Notes under the pieces: model-generated
The model's database searches: none
Told to the model about the DNA's origin: nothing
The model's input: only the letters and a program-made list of their open reading frames with translations
Translations under genes and position numbers: made by a program
Shown: in pieces, positions 24,101 to 34,068 of the stretch
How the letters are laid out: each line of letters starts with the position of its first letter
Position numbering within the stretch: the stretch's first letter is position 1
Assembly (NCBI GenBank): GCA_948470475.1
Contig: OX419338.1
Coordinates: 6,341,205-6,405,204, forward strand
From: Galaxea fascicularis
Lineage: Eukaryota > Cnidaria > Anthozoa > Scleractinia > Euphylliidae
Length of the DNA: 64,000 nt
Reading direction: 5' to 3'

Positions 24101-27100
24101 GCGGTGATGTGATCAAATTTCGAATTTAATTACAGAAATCTTAGAATTTACATTTTAAAGAGCACCAATATTTGTATACGTTTTCGTCTTTGCCAAGAGG
24201 ATTCACTGGATCAAAATCAGTGATTAAGGTTTTTTATTTGTGAAATGTTGACATTTGCAATATGACGAGGTCAATGTTTAGTCGTTATGAGATGCGGGCG
24301 GAATTCAATTATATGGAAAATTCATTCGTAACATGATTGGCTCTTGTGTAGATATCAGTGTATCCCGTTCCTGAAGACGGAACATTCTGTCCGCGGTCGG
24401 TTAGCTCTTTGTCTCGAGAAGTTACGTCTGATTTTCGCACTGCCGTTCGTATTCACGGTGCCTGTTTGGTTCAGTTCGTGGATCCTTGGACAGTAATTTC
24501 TTCTAACCGTGAGTTGTTTTATTATGTTGGGAGCAGAATAGCGTCTGTCTCGCTTACAGGCAAAGTCTCCCATAAGAAGAACTCTTTCTGTGCTGTAGGA
24601 AAGTGAGATAATCACATCGTTTGGTTGGTTTGAATTTCGTTTAGCTGACCGTTACTTGTCGCCTTACCCTGTGTATGCTTTGTGAACGCATACATGTACT
24701 GGATGTTACAGTATATGACAAAGAACCAATGTTTTTACTTTTGTGCCATCGGACATGGTCAAAATGGGCTGGCGAAACCTTCAAACGCCGTAGTGCTGTG
24801 CTTTTAGGGGGTGGGTTGATAATGTAAACGGCCTAATTCGTTATCGTTCGGTCTTGGTTGTTTATATACCGTACTTTCATCGGTGCTAGCGACATCAATG
24901 CCAGTTTCTTGAGCAGTGACGCTCGGTTCTAACGTTCCGCGAGTCTTAATTAAAGCGTTTCATATCAAACTCAAACTCTTGACCTTTATCGTGTTGTGTT
25001 TATATTCCAGTTTTTCGCCGGTGAAAATTCATTCAACGTTGGAAAGTGTTGGATATCCTGCAGTGTTTTTTTCTTTTCTTTTTAGTGCTTTTCATTACGC
25101 TTATATTTGGTCGTTTCACTCAAATTTCTCTCGTGATCTTAACAACTTGAATAAGAACGCTCCAAAGTTAAGACCGCTGTTAAAATGAGCTACTGCCCTA
25201 GTAACGTTGCAAAAACTTGTTACGCCGTCGCAGTAAATCATATTTTTCCTTGCCCTTTTTATGCCATTATTAAGGGCATCTATCAGTGCATTTTGATGTA
25301 CAAAGACGTCTCAAATTTCTACTTTTGATTCTTGGTTCTTAGCGATACGTATGGAAATCGCGTTTCCATTATTCACCACTTGTGTGATTCTCCTCGTTTT
25401 GAACACCTGTCTTGATAGCATTTAGAGTTTCGATCGATAAGCATCGACATTTCAATTTTCGTTGGAATCAAAGGTTGCCAAATCCGCGTTCCCTTCAATG
25501 TTGCAGTTTACAGCAACAAAAGCAGGAAAACCATCGAATGAATTAATGTACATAGTGGTTCATGGTTGTCGTAATTTCGTAATTATCACACGTTTTTACG
25601 CATTTTCACGCTATGTAACGGTAGCCAAAGATCTATCTTTAAGAGGGGCTTAACGCTGTGCTTCAGTGTGGGTCTTCGGTTCAATTGAAGCCCAAAAATA
25701 ATGGTATTGTTTTGCGAGTATGTCACTGGATCGAAACTATTCACTTTGGTCAGTATATAAGGTTGGCAGGGATGGAAATGGATTTTTGGACTTGAAAAAT
25801 TTGAGCATTCTGTTATTTTTTAAGAAATTGTAAAACATGTGCTCTCCCCGTTAAAATGAATGCGATGTTTTCCCCATAGTTTGACAGAAGCATTGTGTGT
25901 ATAATTAGAGGTATTGAGTAATGATTTCAAGATATTTATGACCTATAACTGGCAAACCTTCGTGATAGTGCCCTGCGTGAATTAATTGTAGATATGAGGT
26001 CATACCAAGCTACCACATTCCCTCATGGTGACACTGCATCTTTATCGTCTTCCTGTGCACTGGGAACTCCCTAGTCGTAAATTGAGCGGTTTTCAGTTCA
26101 CTGTCGTAGATCCAAATTAAAGTAATAACCCAGGCCAATCATAACCGAGGTGACGGTGCAATGAACCAGTCAAAATTCGGAGAAAATACATTTAAGGTGG
26201 CTCAAAACGGTTCCCAGCACTTTCCTAGACGTAGATTTTGATGGGTCATTAATGCCACTCTTTATCAGTTGATGTTACAATCATGGTATCAAAAAACTGC
26301 CAATCATTGGTGAATACGTTGGTATTATTTTCGTGACACTATAGATTACCATAGCAACACTGTGACCTGCTAAAAACACTCTTAATTCAGCTTTAGCGCT
26401 TATATTTCAAAAACGGCACGGTGAAATATAAGCGCTTGAAGCTGAAAGTAATGGTGTTTTTAGCAGGTCACAGTGTTGCTATGGTAACCTATAGTGTCAC
26501 AAAAATAATACCAACGTATTTACCAATGATTGGTCAGGTTTTTGATACCATGATTATAGCATCAACTGATAAAGAGTGGTAATAATGACCCATCAAAATC
26601 TACGTCTTCGAAAGTGCTGGAAACTGTTTTGAGCCACCTTAATTGGCGTCATACGCGGGAAAATTGCGTGCGAGCAAGGCGCGATTCACAGTGGTTGATA
26701 GTGGCGCAAGTTTTGCCAAGCAGACATTGAGCGAAGTAAGTTAAGCAAAACCACTGAAATTTAGAATTTCTTACTGCGGTACTGAATTGAAAACCACTCT
26801 ATCTACCAGGAGTCCATCGCAAAAGCGCGAATAGGCTGGGGGATGAGTATAACAATCCATAACATTAAAAGCCCAAAACAAGAGACATGACCCATGTTAA
26901 CCCTTTAAGCCGGCGACACGCTAGGCGATTTAATACGCCGATCGCTTGTTTGTAAGATTCTATGCGGTGGTTTTAGCTTTGCATATACCCTATTTAGTTT
27001 TCCTCTTTTGTCCATCACACATGTCACTATTGTACTTTTAGCGCCACATGTACGTAATTATGCTATAGCCGTACAAACATTTAAAGTTCCCGTAATACGC

Positions 27101-28155
27101 ATTTGATCATGGGTCCATATTATTTTAGCTTTAAAAGTAGTATATGTAATGGTAATAGGACTGAGTGGAGTCCAATTCGGTCTGTAATTATACGAGTGAT
27201 TAACAAAATTGGACGATCGCGTAGCGGAGTCCGATTTGTTTCATCACGAGTACGAATTGGACGACACAAAGTCCTGTGTCCAATTTGGTTAAAAATCATA
27301 GCTGGTGCTGGCGAGTCAGATGCGAGAATTTTGTTATAGTTACAATTAATTATAATTATCATTGCATTTACCATTTTTGTTGAAGAAACCCCTTGGGACT
27401 GTAAATAGGTCCGACTGCACTCGCATAGTTTTTGTGTGCTTTGAATGGTGTGTCTGCCAGTACAAAGGCACATCGCAATACGAACACCCTAACCCACTTT
27501 AAGGACAGTAAAGACATATGAACACGCAAAGGCGCGCAAAATGGACTGCCTTGTGAGGAAGCGAAACGCGCGGAGGGAAACGTTTTCACAAGGCTGACAT
27601 TTCACGCACGCTTGCGTGTCTTAAAAGAGTACCAACTCGTGATCTTCAGGAGTAGCGAGGTAGGTTAATGCCAGTAAAAGGGGGTCAAACTCGTGGGGAA
27701 GTAGGTGCGTACACTGTTAATGGTCTGCAAAAGGGTCGCATGTGACTTTGAACGTGAAGGGATTTTAATCGGTGCTTTGCTTTGTTGTTCGTACATTTAC
27801 CATTTACATTGCCAACAGCTACCTTTTGCCAGACACCAGCAAAAAGACCAAACACAAAACCGGAGTGGTCAAAAGGAATCTCAATCCCGTGTGGGACCAC
27901 TCCTTCTCTTACGACAACCAGACCCTAGACGAGCTCAGGAACCGTGTCTTAGAGCTGACCGTTTGGGACCACGACCGAGGTTCCAGCAACGACTTTCTCG
28001 GAGGCCTGCGGCTGGGCCTGGGCAGTAAAACGGAGCCCTGGGACGACTCGCAGGGACTGGAAGTGCAAGCGTGGCAAATGATGCTCGACAGGCCTAACAA
28101 ATGGCACGAGTACACACTAAACCTGCGATCCAGTATGGATAGCCAAGTAGACTAA
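9156..28155 (+). CDS. SYTL: Synaptotagmin-like protein (granuphilin/Slp4-5 type): Rab27-binding zinc-finger domain plus two C2 domains
   Basis: Exons are 9156-9271, 9410-9619, 10969-11102, 11603-11866, 14076-14687, 15549-15760, 17041-17225, 17665-17767, 20072-20248, 20638-20828 and 27819-28155. All introns are GT-AG and phases are consistent, for 846 residues. Residues 1-125 form a Slp homology domain: a charged helix, then a zinc finger with eight cysteines (64, 67, 81, 84, 89, 92, 102, 105), then SGAWFF at 115-120, the family motif that contacts Rab27. Residues 126-516 are an acidic, Ser/Thr-rich, probably disordered linker. C2A spans about 525-670 and C2B about 690-846, ending LRSSM as in Slps. 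C2B keeps the five acidic calcium positions (KD, SDP, WDHD, ND); C2A has N in place of the first loop-3 aspartate (WNHD). Family role: tether Rab27-bearing secretory vesicles to the plasma membrane. The last intron is 7 kb and full of repeats. Confidence 0.95.
11161..11424 (+). mobile_element. tRNA-derived SINE
   Basis: The first 72 bp resemble a class II (Leu/Ser-like) tRNA: box A-like TGGCCGAGTGG near 11168 and box B GGTTCAAATCC near 11210, ending TAGCCA. An unrelated body of about 170 bp follows, then a TATTTATTTATTATTAT tail. The tRNA part lacks a paired anticodon arm, and the attached body and tail mark it as a SINE. It lies in an intron of the first synaptotagmin-like gene, sense orientation. 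Confidence 0.8.
11914..12150 (-). mobile_element. Palindromic MITE, family A, copy 1
   Basis: Shares AGGGATTCTAAAAGCT, the GTCAGCCCTTCATCAGAG block, and the GTTTCTNNAGAAACTGTGG and GCTGCGTCGGTGGGGAAGT end motifs with the copy at 52292-52548, in the opposite orientation. The centre is a foldback, slightly decayed here. It lies in an intron of the first synaptotagmin-like gene. Confidence 0.85.
12151..14075. other. Intronic sequence with no recognised feature
   Basis: Continuation of the intron between exons 4 and 5 of the first synaptotagmin-like gene. AT-rich, with no recognisable exon, RNA gene or paired inverted repeats. Confidence 0.55.
14727..14952. repeat. Decayed MITE with CCCTTTAAT / AAAGGGTTAA ends
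   Basis: Starts TAGCCCTTTAATCC, ends CATAAAGGGTTAAAA, and has GGGAGAATTACTTTTAC and GTAAGGAGTTACATGG inside. The ends are imperfect inverted repeats of the TTAACCC/GGGTTAA type, and the layout resembles a widespread coral MITE I remember. It lies in an intron of the first synaptotagmin-like gene. Confidence 0.5.
15925..16380 (+). repeat. Degenerate minisatellite built on AAGTTTGTTGATGGC
   Basis: The core AAGTTTGTTGATGGC or a close variant recurs at about 15932, 15985, 16021, 16032, 16150, 16193, 16231, 16322 and 16360, with an irregular unit of about 40-55 bp. Units also share a TTAAATTCCCTG-like stretch. A fragment of MITE family A interrupts the array at 16071-16135. The array is intronic in the first synaptotagmin-like gene. 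Confidence 0.8.
16071..16135 (+). mobile_element. MITE family A, 5' fragment (copy 3)
   Basis: AAAGGGGTTAGTTTCTAAAG followed by the GTGCTGCGTCAGTGGGGAAGT block matches the left end of the full copy at 52292. The palindromic remainder is missing, and minisatellite units continue on both sides. Confidence 0.75.
16565..16665. repeat. GTCGG/CCGAC-rich imperfect palindrome
   Basis: Repeated CTGTCGGTA, GACCGACTGTTGG and CCAACAGTCGGTAG motifs in both orientations within 100 bp, able to fold into a hairpin. Probably a small foldback element or simple repeat; class unknown. Confidence 0.6.
18299..18370 (-). repeat. tRNA-like sequence, probably SINE-derived
   Basis: On the minus strand a GGATAGTTAGTGCGCGG stretch is followed by a box B-like GAGTTCGATTCCCGG and then ATCTCACATCC. 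The spacing fits a tRNA, but the A-box and anticodon arm are poor, so a functional tRNA is unlikely. It lies in the intron between exons 8 and 9 of the first synaptotagmin-like gene. Confidence 0.5.
19229..19300 (+). repeat. tRNA-Arg(TCT)-like sequence, probably SINE head
   Basis: ACCTCG ... CGAGGT can pair as an acceptor stem, with box A-like TAGCTTAGTCGG and box B GGTTCGATTCC, and an AGATCTAATCC loop resembling a TCT anticodon arm. Position 33 would be A instead of the near-universal T, and the anticodon stem is mismatched. The CGTCGTGTGGTTCCCTGATA tail after it looks like a SINE body. I cannot exclude a recent tRNA pseudogene. Confidence 0.55.
19513..19832. mobile_element. MITE with internal 104 bp tandem duplication
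   Basis: The ends TAGGCGCGTTTACACTACAG and CTGTGGTGTAAATTCGCCTA are inverted repeats continuing into AAAAA..GGACCCAT. Inside, a 104 bp unit starting GGCCCTGCGGAAACTCCAG is repeated at 19628-19731 and 19732-19825 with few differences. The open frames across it come from the repeat and have no protein meaning. It lies in an intron of the first synaptotagmin-like gene. Confidence 0.8.
21590..21965. mobile_element. MITE-like element with GATACC/GTATCGATA subterminal motifs
   Basis: The ends AGGATGGGC (21590-21598) and GCCCATCCT (21957-21965) are inverted. Repeated CGATACC, TATCGATA and ACTTTCGATA motifs lie inside both ends. No open frame. I could not find a target duplication, so the class is uncertain. 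Confidence 0.55.
22322..22373 (+). repeat. 52 bp direct repeat, copy 1
   Basis: Begins AGCGATACGTATGGAAATCG and is identical to 25341-25392. It contains a hairpin ATGGAAA-TCGCG-TTTCCAT. Flanking sequence differs on both sides. Confidence 0.9.
22767..22783 (+). repeat. Run of 17 guanines
   Basis: An uninterrupted G17 tract within GGAGGGG...GGGCAAAC, in the last intron of the first synaptotagmin-like gene. It could form a G-quadruplex and its length is likely polymorphic or error-prone in sequencing. Confidence 0.9.
25341..25392 (+). repeat. 52 bp direct repeat, copy 2
   Basis: Exact match to 22322-22373, 3 kb downstream in the same intron and same orientation. Confidence 0.9.
26192..26642. 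mobile_element. Large foldback MITE with TTAA ends
   Basis: Two arms of about 210 bp, from TTAAGGTGGCTCAAAACGG to GAAACTGTTTTGAGCCACCTTAA, are inverted copies with few mismatches around a short centre near 26405-26420. TTAA at both edges fits a piggyBac-like target site or is part of the inverted repeat. No coding sequence. Confidence 0.85.
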
Positions 28156-29426
28156 GTGTGATTATAATTTTGATGGAACCGTAAGAACGCTGAGCGCGGC
28201 TATAAGACCGTCTCAACGACTCCGTTTGCGGCTCTATTTGGAACTGAAGAAGACCGAGAACAGGTTCTTTACAACTTCGTTGAGAAAATACTGGGATCAA
28301 ATCGCGAAATTTCGTAATCTCGTAGCGTAACTTGTTCTAAATTAATGAAGAACGCGTTTCTTGATGAAGAAAACGTCGCCATTAATAATTAAATTTACGA
28401 ATTTTTCTCCAAAGCGGAGATTTAATTTGCTAATTGCCTTAGAATGAATTTGAAGATGACGTCTAGTTGGGTAGGACTTTTCCCAAAACTAAATTTCGTA
28501 AGTAAGAAAATTTGTTAAGTTATTGGACAGTTTTATAAAAACTAAGCAATTGGTTCAATTCATATTTTGTAAGCAACGTCCTGCGAACTTTAAATACTTT
28601 TGCAAATTGCGCGTTCTGCTTTGCTTTTTGTCCAAAGTAATCATTGGGTTTTGAAAAAAACAAATCAAGTGTCATTTTGTGGATCCCGTGTATGGGTGTA
28701 CCTTTTTTCAAGGACAGTATTTATCAAGCGCACAAATATTGCTGTGTACTTGCTGTAAAGATATTAACCCTTAAATTGCCAGGGTTTTGAAATAGTTTTC
28801 GTATTTATATACTTGTATTGTCATGGAATTAGCTATTTTTGTAACAACCCAGGAAGTGAGCATTGGTTTCGTCTCCCACGAAAACGGCCTTCGTACTCTC
28901 ATCAATTTAACTTGCTTCCACTATTTAATATTGTCAAGCCTGGCATGTTAAGTACTGGCTTGGGTTCTTTCCTTGACATTAAAAGAGTATTTATCCTAGC
29001 TGGCTTCGCGTTTTCCTATTATCAATCCTTGGATCATAGTGTGAGTTTAAGTTGAAAAATGCCCCAGCTTATACACGCACCTAGTATTATTTGTTTCTGA
29101 CTAACTGACATTGTTCATCGTTTGGGCGTCACATAAGATGAACTCTAACCTTGTCTTGCACTTTGTTTTAACGTTATGTTGCACATTTGAAAACTGAGGG
29201 TGAAAATTAAATTAAACGTACTGTTTTGATCTGTTTTTGGAACTCATTTCTATTTTAATTTGAAGTAAAGGGCCACTCAAAACTGTGTTCAGGAAGCTCC
29301 TCACAACAACAGCAACAATAACACAAAAATCATCGCTAAATTACTTAGTTACGTTTCCTAAAATAAAATCTGATAGTTAAATGGTTCTTGTGTCATATGT
29401 AGTTACTTAAAGCCCAGCTGCACGTG

Positions 29427-29739
29427 ACGTTATAGGCAGCTGTTAAATTTTAACTTCCCTAAATTGATAATTGGTAGCGTTAAGTTTTCATTAACAGACC
29501 ATGTTATCATCTAAATAAATCTGCATTTGATTTGAAATGCAGGTGTTAAATTTAAGCTATACCCTAAGGTGGTAATTGATGGCGTTAAGTCATCATGAAC
29601 AGGCCATGTTACTACTAAGTAAATCTACATTTGATTGTATAGACAGCTGTGAAATTTAAGGTATATCCTAAATTGGTAATTGAAAACGTTATCACGATGA
29701 ACAGACCATGACATCATATAAAAATTCATCTTGCATCCT
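29427..29739 (+). repeat. Three tandem copies of a ~105 bp unit
   Basis: Units at about 29427-29534, 29535-29637 and 29638-29739 share the landmarks CAG.TGT.AAATTT, CCTAA.TTGGTAATTG, CGTTA, ATGAACAGACCATG and a final ATTTGATT. They are clearly diverged, so this is an old short satellite. It is 1.3 kb downstream of the first synaptotagmin-like stop codon. Confidence 0.75.
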
Positions 29740-31275
29740 GAAATCTATTTCCAGAAATAACTATTTTAAAATTACGTTAAATGCTATTAAGGGTTCATGT
29801 TAAAGTTAAAATTGTAGGCAAGTCACATATCACCTAATTGTAAATTAAACCGAGTATTTATGTGGTTCTGTGTAGTGGTTAGAAGTGACCATAAGTGAAA
29901 ACCATGAACATTTAACTCCATTTGATAGTAACGTTGTTAACTACTTGAATGTGTTACGATTTGTAGTACATAGAGCTCCCGTAAACTCTTCATAACAATT
30001 GCTACCTCCCTAAGTAGCATACTAAAATTGGCAGGGGTTTTGTTTGAGTCCAGACGCCGGACGTAACGTCCAGTGGTTCACACGAAGTAATTTCTGACAC
30101 AAGACAAATTTGACTTTCATATTCATAAAGTTTTCATATTTGTTTATTTAATTATTTATAAAATTTTCACATTTATAAAATTCAGATGAAGATTGAACGT
30201 TAAAAACACGTTGCCCCAAACAACTTGAGTTTCCTTTAAGTAACTCAGCGACATGCTACTGTGAAAATCCGAAAACCATGAACACTAGAAATATCAAGAA
30301 AAAAGACAATCACGTGCGAGAAAACTAAACCGCAAACAGTAACGGTAATCACTTTGTGTTTTCATGTCGCTTCTGATTGGTCAAAGTAAAATCAAAGTGT
30401 TCAGGGTTTTTGGATTCGCACTCGTTTTGTTGAAATTTCAGTTCAAAAACTCTATCGGTCATTTTATCATCCACTGGGAAATATAATGCTAAAGGCCGGC
30501 TCCCATTTCTTGGACATAAAGGGTGTGGTCGGAGGCCAAGGACAATATGTGGGTTGCGGGATTCGCATTTTATTCGAGTGATGCGAAACATCCTCTCGCT
30601 TCTGTTTTTATTTTCCGTCTTTATCCTGCCGTTGTAATGCCCAAGTTAATTTCTGCGCAGACAGCAAGGGGCAACGATCCTTTTAAAACCCGCAGAAAGG
30701 CATCAAAATTTGCCAAGATACAACATAACCTGACAGAAAAACACGAAAATGATACTCAAATATGACAGTTACTCCAATGAAGTTAATTGGAATTCATTTC
30801 TATAAACTTGGCAGTCAGACAGTTGGTTGCCATGGTAACAGTAACTTCAGTGACGACTGTCCCTCCTCATCACATTGTTCCTGGATATCCAAAACGTTAC
30901 GAGCCTGATTTGGCAGTGTTTGCTCACATGCTCGCTGAAACGTCTTCAAAGTCGACACGGGCAGAATCCACCCCTCCCTCCCTACAATGCTTTCCTCGTG
31001 GCAGCATGTCAAGTTCAGATAATTAACAATTATATTGCGAAATCGTGCAGAATATCGCCCGATACTTAAAATAGGCGACAATCGGCAAGAATGAGCTAGA
31101 TAGTTGTCTTATTATTAGACAACCTGATGACAAAGCACAATTTACCAAGCTCTTTACAGAAAAGAATGGAAACATTGCTTTTTTCTCCCCGACACACGAA
31201 ATTACGAAATCGCGAGATATCTGTCGATTTACGCGTCGAGTGCAACATGACCGCATTTGGAAAGTGTTCCAAGAT

Positions 31276-31781
31276 GACGCCTGGAGGCGTTAACGTGGGA
31301 TGCGTAGATGTAGATGGGTCATAATTTCTGAATTTGACCAATTCACCGCTAACTTGTGGGTAGCCAAACACACGATGGTTCGAGGCACACTCGATTTGAA
31401 TGCAATTATTCACAGCTGAAAACACAAAACCAAAGCAATGACCGGAACAAATCAATCTCTTTCCAATCGTTTATAGTCAACCTATGTCACGCAGGCGTGA
31501 GAACGAAATCTTTACTTCAAAGGTTTTCTCCGACAAATGAGCAGGAATAGATGTGCGTTATTCTAGAACGAGGAACTGTGGCTGATCAGCTAGCTGTCTT
31601 TTTGGCGATTCAATCGTCACATGGTTCTTCAAATCGAAAAAAAGAAGACGAGAAAAAAAAGTCAACAATTAACACCGGGTATCATAGGCGGTCACCCATC
31701 CAAGTGGTAACCCTAGCCAACAGGGCTTAGTCAGTGACAAAACTTTCGACGTGGTCTGCCTGTGGCATCCCACGTAATAAT
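31276..31781 (-). mobile_element. Repeat element with 5S-rRNA-like segment and short inverted ends, copy 2
   Basis: Aligns end to end with 744-1283. Ends are GACGCCTGGAGGCGTTAACG and CATCCCACGTAATAAT. Reading the minus strand from the end at 31781, ACCACGTCGAAAG resembles the 5' part of 5S rRNA (ACCACGCTGAAAG). After a deletion of roughly 20 nt come CTAAGCCCTGTTGG, TTGGATGGGTGACCGCC and GATACCCGGTGTT. The 5S homology therefore starts almost at the element end, as expected for a SINE3-type head. This copy lacks the extra sequence present in copy 1. Confidence 0.8.
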
Positions 31782-31948
31782 TAAAAATGGTGATTTGGAA
31801 CTGATAATGCTATCACGAGGACAGCGAAAAGTTATCTAATTCCAAAATGAATACGATAACATTTATGCAGTGAGTAACATGGAAGTCCAAATTCGTTGTA
31901 TAAGTTCACTGTTAATTAATTGTTATTTGTATGAGGAAAGTTAGTTTT

Positions 31949-32022
31949 TTTTGGCTCGTCACGCAATCTCTCCTCCTCAACGAACGTTCGTTGGGGAGGA
32001 TAGATTGCGTGACGAGCCAAAA
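31949..32022. repeat. 74 bp near-perfect hairpin
   Basis: TTGGCTCGTCACGCAATC is followed by CCTCC, a central AACGAACGTTCGTT and the inverse arm GATTGCGTGACGAGCCAA. Probably a minimal foldback element; it lies 44 bp left of the Harbinger-type MITE. Confidence 0.8.
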
Positions 32023-32065
32023 GAATGCTTGCGTAGGAGGAAGGAAGGTTAGATGATGACACTTA

Positions 32066-32427
32066 GGCCCGGTTCAAACGTCGAACTTTTCATGCGCCGA
32101 ATCAAATCATTTGATTCGGCGCATGAAACGTTCGACGTTTGAATCAATTAAATTCGACGAATTTGATCTGGGTCGACCCAACTATTAAATTCGACCGGCT
32201 CAGTCGGATAAAACGACAAAGTGCGACTCTGGATTCAGACGTCGAACTTCTCATGCGCCGAATCTAATACATAAATTATTTTAATATATTTCCTACTCCA
32301 TAATCCATCATCCGCCATGTTGGACTTAAACGTCGACGTCTGAATCAACGTCGAATTAAATTCATTTGGGTCGACCCAAATGAGAATTTGATTCGGCGCA
32401 TGAAAAGTTCGACGTTTGAACCGGGCC
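32066..32427. mobile_element. PIF/Harbinger-type MITE
   Basis: Begins GGCCCGGTTCAAACGTCGAA and ends with the inverse TTCGACGTTTGAACCGGGCC, flanked by TTA on both sides (32063-32065 and 32428-32430). A 3 bp TTA duplication with GGCC-start inverted repeats is typical of PIF/Harbinger. Internal repeats of CATGCGCCGAAT and GGGTCGACCC give it nested secondary structure. No transposase. A diverged relative is at 50348. Confidence 0.85.
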
Positions 32428-34042
32428 TTAGGAGAACCTAAAAAATTGCATTGGAAATAAAAACGCTTGGCCTTCTTTAAGAACAGTTCAGTAATTATTT
32501 GCTATAGTGCCAACATGTTATCAATAGTAATAATTATGCACGCGGCTGGAAAACAATAATTTCATTTATTCATTTCATCGGAGGAGCAGCCACTTCTGTC
32601 GTGCTTAAGTTGTGTGCATAAATTTCCGTGTATAAATGACATGGCTTGCCTGAAACAGTTGGCTTTCTCTCTCTTCTATTCACGATAAACTAAACAAATA
32701 AATTCAGTTCGTGCCTAATTTTTGATTAATCCACGGTAAGATTAATTACTTTTGATGGGCTTATCAAAGAAGAGGAATATCCATCCTGCCTTATTTTCTT
32801 TCAATCCATCTTTACATCAGCAGGGGGTCTTTTATGCATTGTATTGAAAAAATAGCTGACTTTTTTTTTTTTTTAGAAAACAGCTTTTGTCTGGTTTTCA
32901 AAACAGCTGCTATTCATTCTTTTTTACTGAGTTTGATGAGAACTAATAAAAATCCCTTCGGTCCGTAAATATTATTGTAATAAACGGTTGCGTGTGCAAG
33001 TAAAGTCAGTTATGTATGCTTAAGAAAAAGCTTACTTAGTTTTCCATTTTCGCTTTGTAAATACGATGATCTTAGAAATATGTTGCTTTGTACTCAACTT
33101 GCGAGAATTTTAAAAGGAAAAAGTCAAATATAATTGTTTCGTGTCCATCACGCGAGTAAACACCACAAAACTACGATCAGTCGAGGGGAACGGCCAATAC
33201 CTTACTTGAATAATAAGCTCAACAATAAAACTTCCGACCACAAAAACTTTCCATAAAGAAACAGAAATAACATTGAATCGCATCGATTCAATTTAATATG
33301 AGTTGGGTGTAAAAAGCCGCACTGAACTACATCTGATGTCGAGCAAAATAACGCGTTTAGAATTCAGTTGCGGGCTGTCAGAACAGATATAATATATACA
33401 CTTACGTCATTTATCACAGCGCTCTAAAATTTCTTTTGAATATGCAAAACGTTTGCTATACTCATCGCAAAGATCAGGCCATAATTGTCAACTGTTACGG
33501 TCAAAACTAAAATGATTTGCAACACATCTTTGCACTCCAGAGAAAAAAACATTGTCAAGCATTAAACATCCTCTCGGTATTCCACGCAAGGGTCCACCAT
33601 ATATTACAGTAAGGACCTTAGATCTTGTTATGCTCACAGTGTTCCCGGCAGGCGATTTTAACGATCTGAGGCGTTATGTCAAGCTGTCCTTCACACCCCC
33701 CCAGCAACATCTCGTGCGAATTGTCCAGAAAGTGTGGTGATAGCCAATGGGTATCTAGACAACAAGAACTACGCTCAAATATGGTGCACTATTTAATTTT
33801 TGATTGGTGAAAAATTCAAATTTTGACGTGTGCTGTTTTATGTGGTATACTTTGTTTATTCATGAGGCGACATGTCGTAATATTCGAAAACTAAGGTTAT
33901 CATTCGCAGTTCAATGACCACACATTTTATCCTCGGGTTATTTTTACGATTGTTCCAGTTCATCTAAACTCTTGACAAAACTCTACCATAGCGTACGAAC
34001 TATCGCAGAGCCTTGAAGCGGCTTCCGGAAATAACTCGAAAT

Positions 34043-34068
34043 ATGGACCACTTCACTCGCCTGCTGCC
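34043..34068 (+). CDS. Proposed 26 bp first coding exon of the second synaptotagmin-like gene
   Basis: ATG plus seven more codons, and two bases before GTAAGT. Its phase joins exactly to the acceptor at 37757 (reading MDHFTRLLP then NLPKLF). A short N-terminal exon with a consensus donor is plausible but rests only on phase and splice strength. The alternative is the in-frame ATG at 37683 upstream of the same acceptor, or an unseen exon elsewhere. Confidence 0.45.

Larger units (their letters stand above)
20829..27818. other. 7 kb last intron of the first synaptotagmin-like gene
   Basis: It splits C2B directly after the SDPFVK calcium-binding loop. It holds a MITE at 21590, a poly-G run at 22767, a 52 bp exact direct repeat (22322 and 25341), a large foldback element at 26192 and a possible repeat near 27103-27345 that ends in GAATTTTGTTATAG, as does DNA near 53617. 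The stretch 23400-23640 is unusually CpG-rich for this window. I see no exon or other gene inside it. Confidence 0.6.
28156..34042. other. Region between the two synaptotagmin-like genes
   Basis: Holds the 3' UTR of the first gene (end not located), a three-copy tandem repeat at 29427, the second 5S-like element at 31276, a hairpin at 31949 and a Harbinger-type MITE at 32066. I found no zinc-finger exon and no other convincing coding exon, so the downstream gene does not seem to have a Rab-binding domain hidden here. Confidence 0.55.

Noticed and set aside
24355..24615. Open frames of about 80 codons on both strands
   Set aside because: No recognisable domain, no splice partner, intronic position; open on both strands by base composition.
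30349..31455. Several 60-120 codon open frames on both strands between the two Slp genes
   Set aside because: No motif, no coherent splice sites, and part of the interval is the 5S-bearing repeat.
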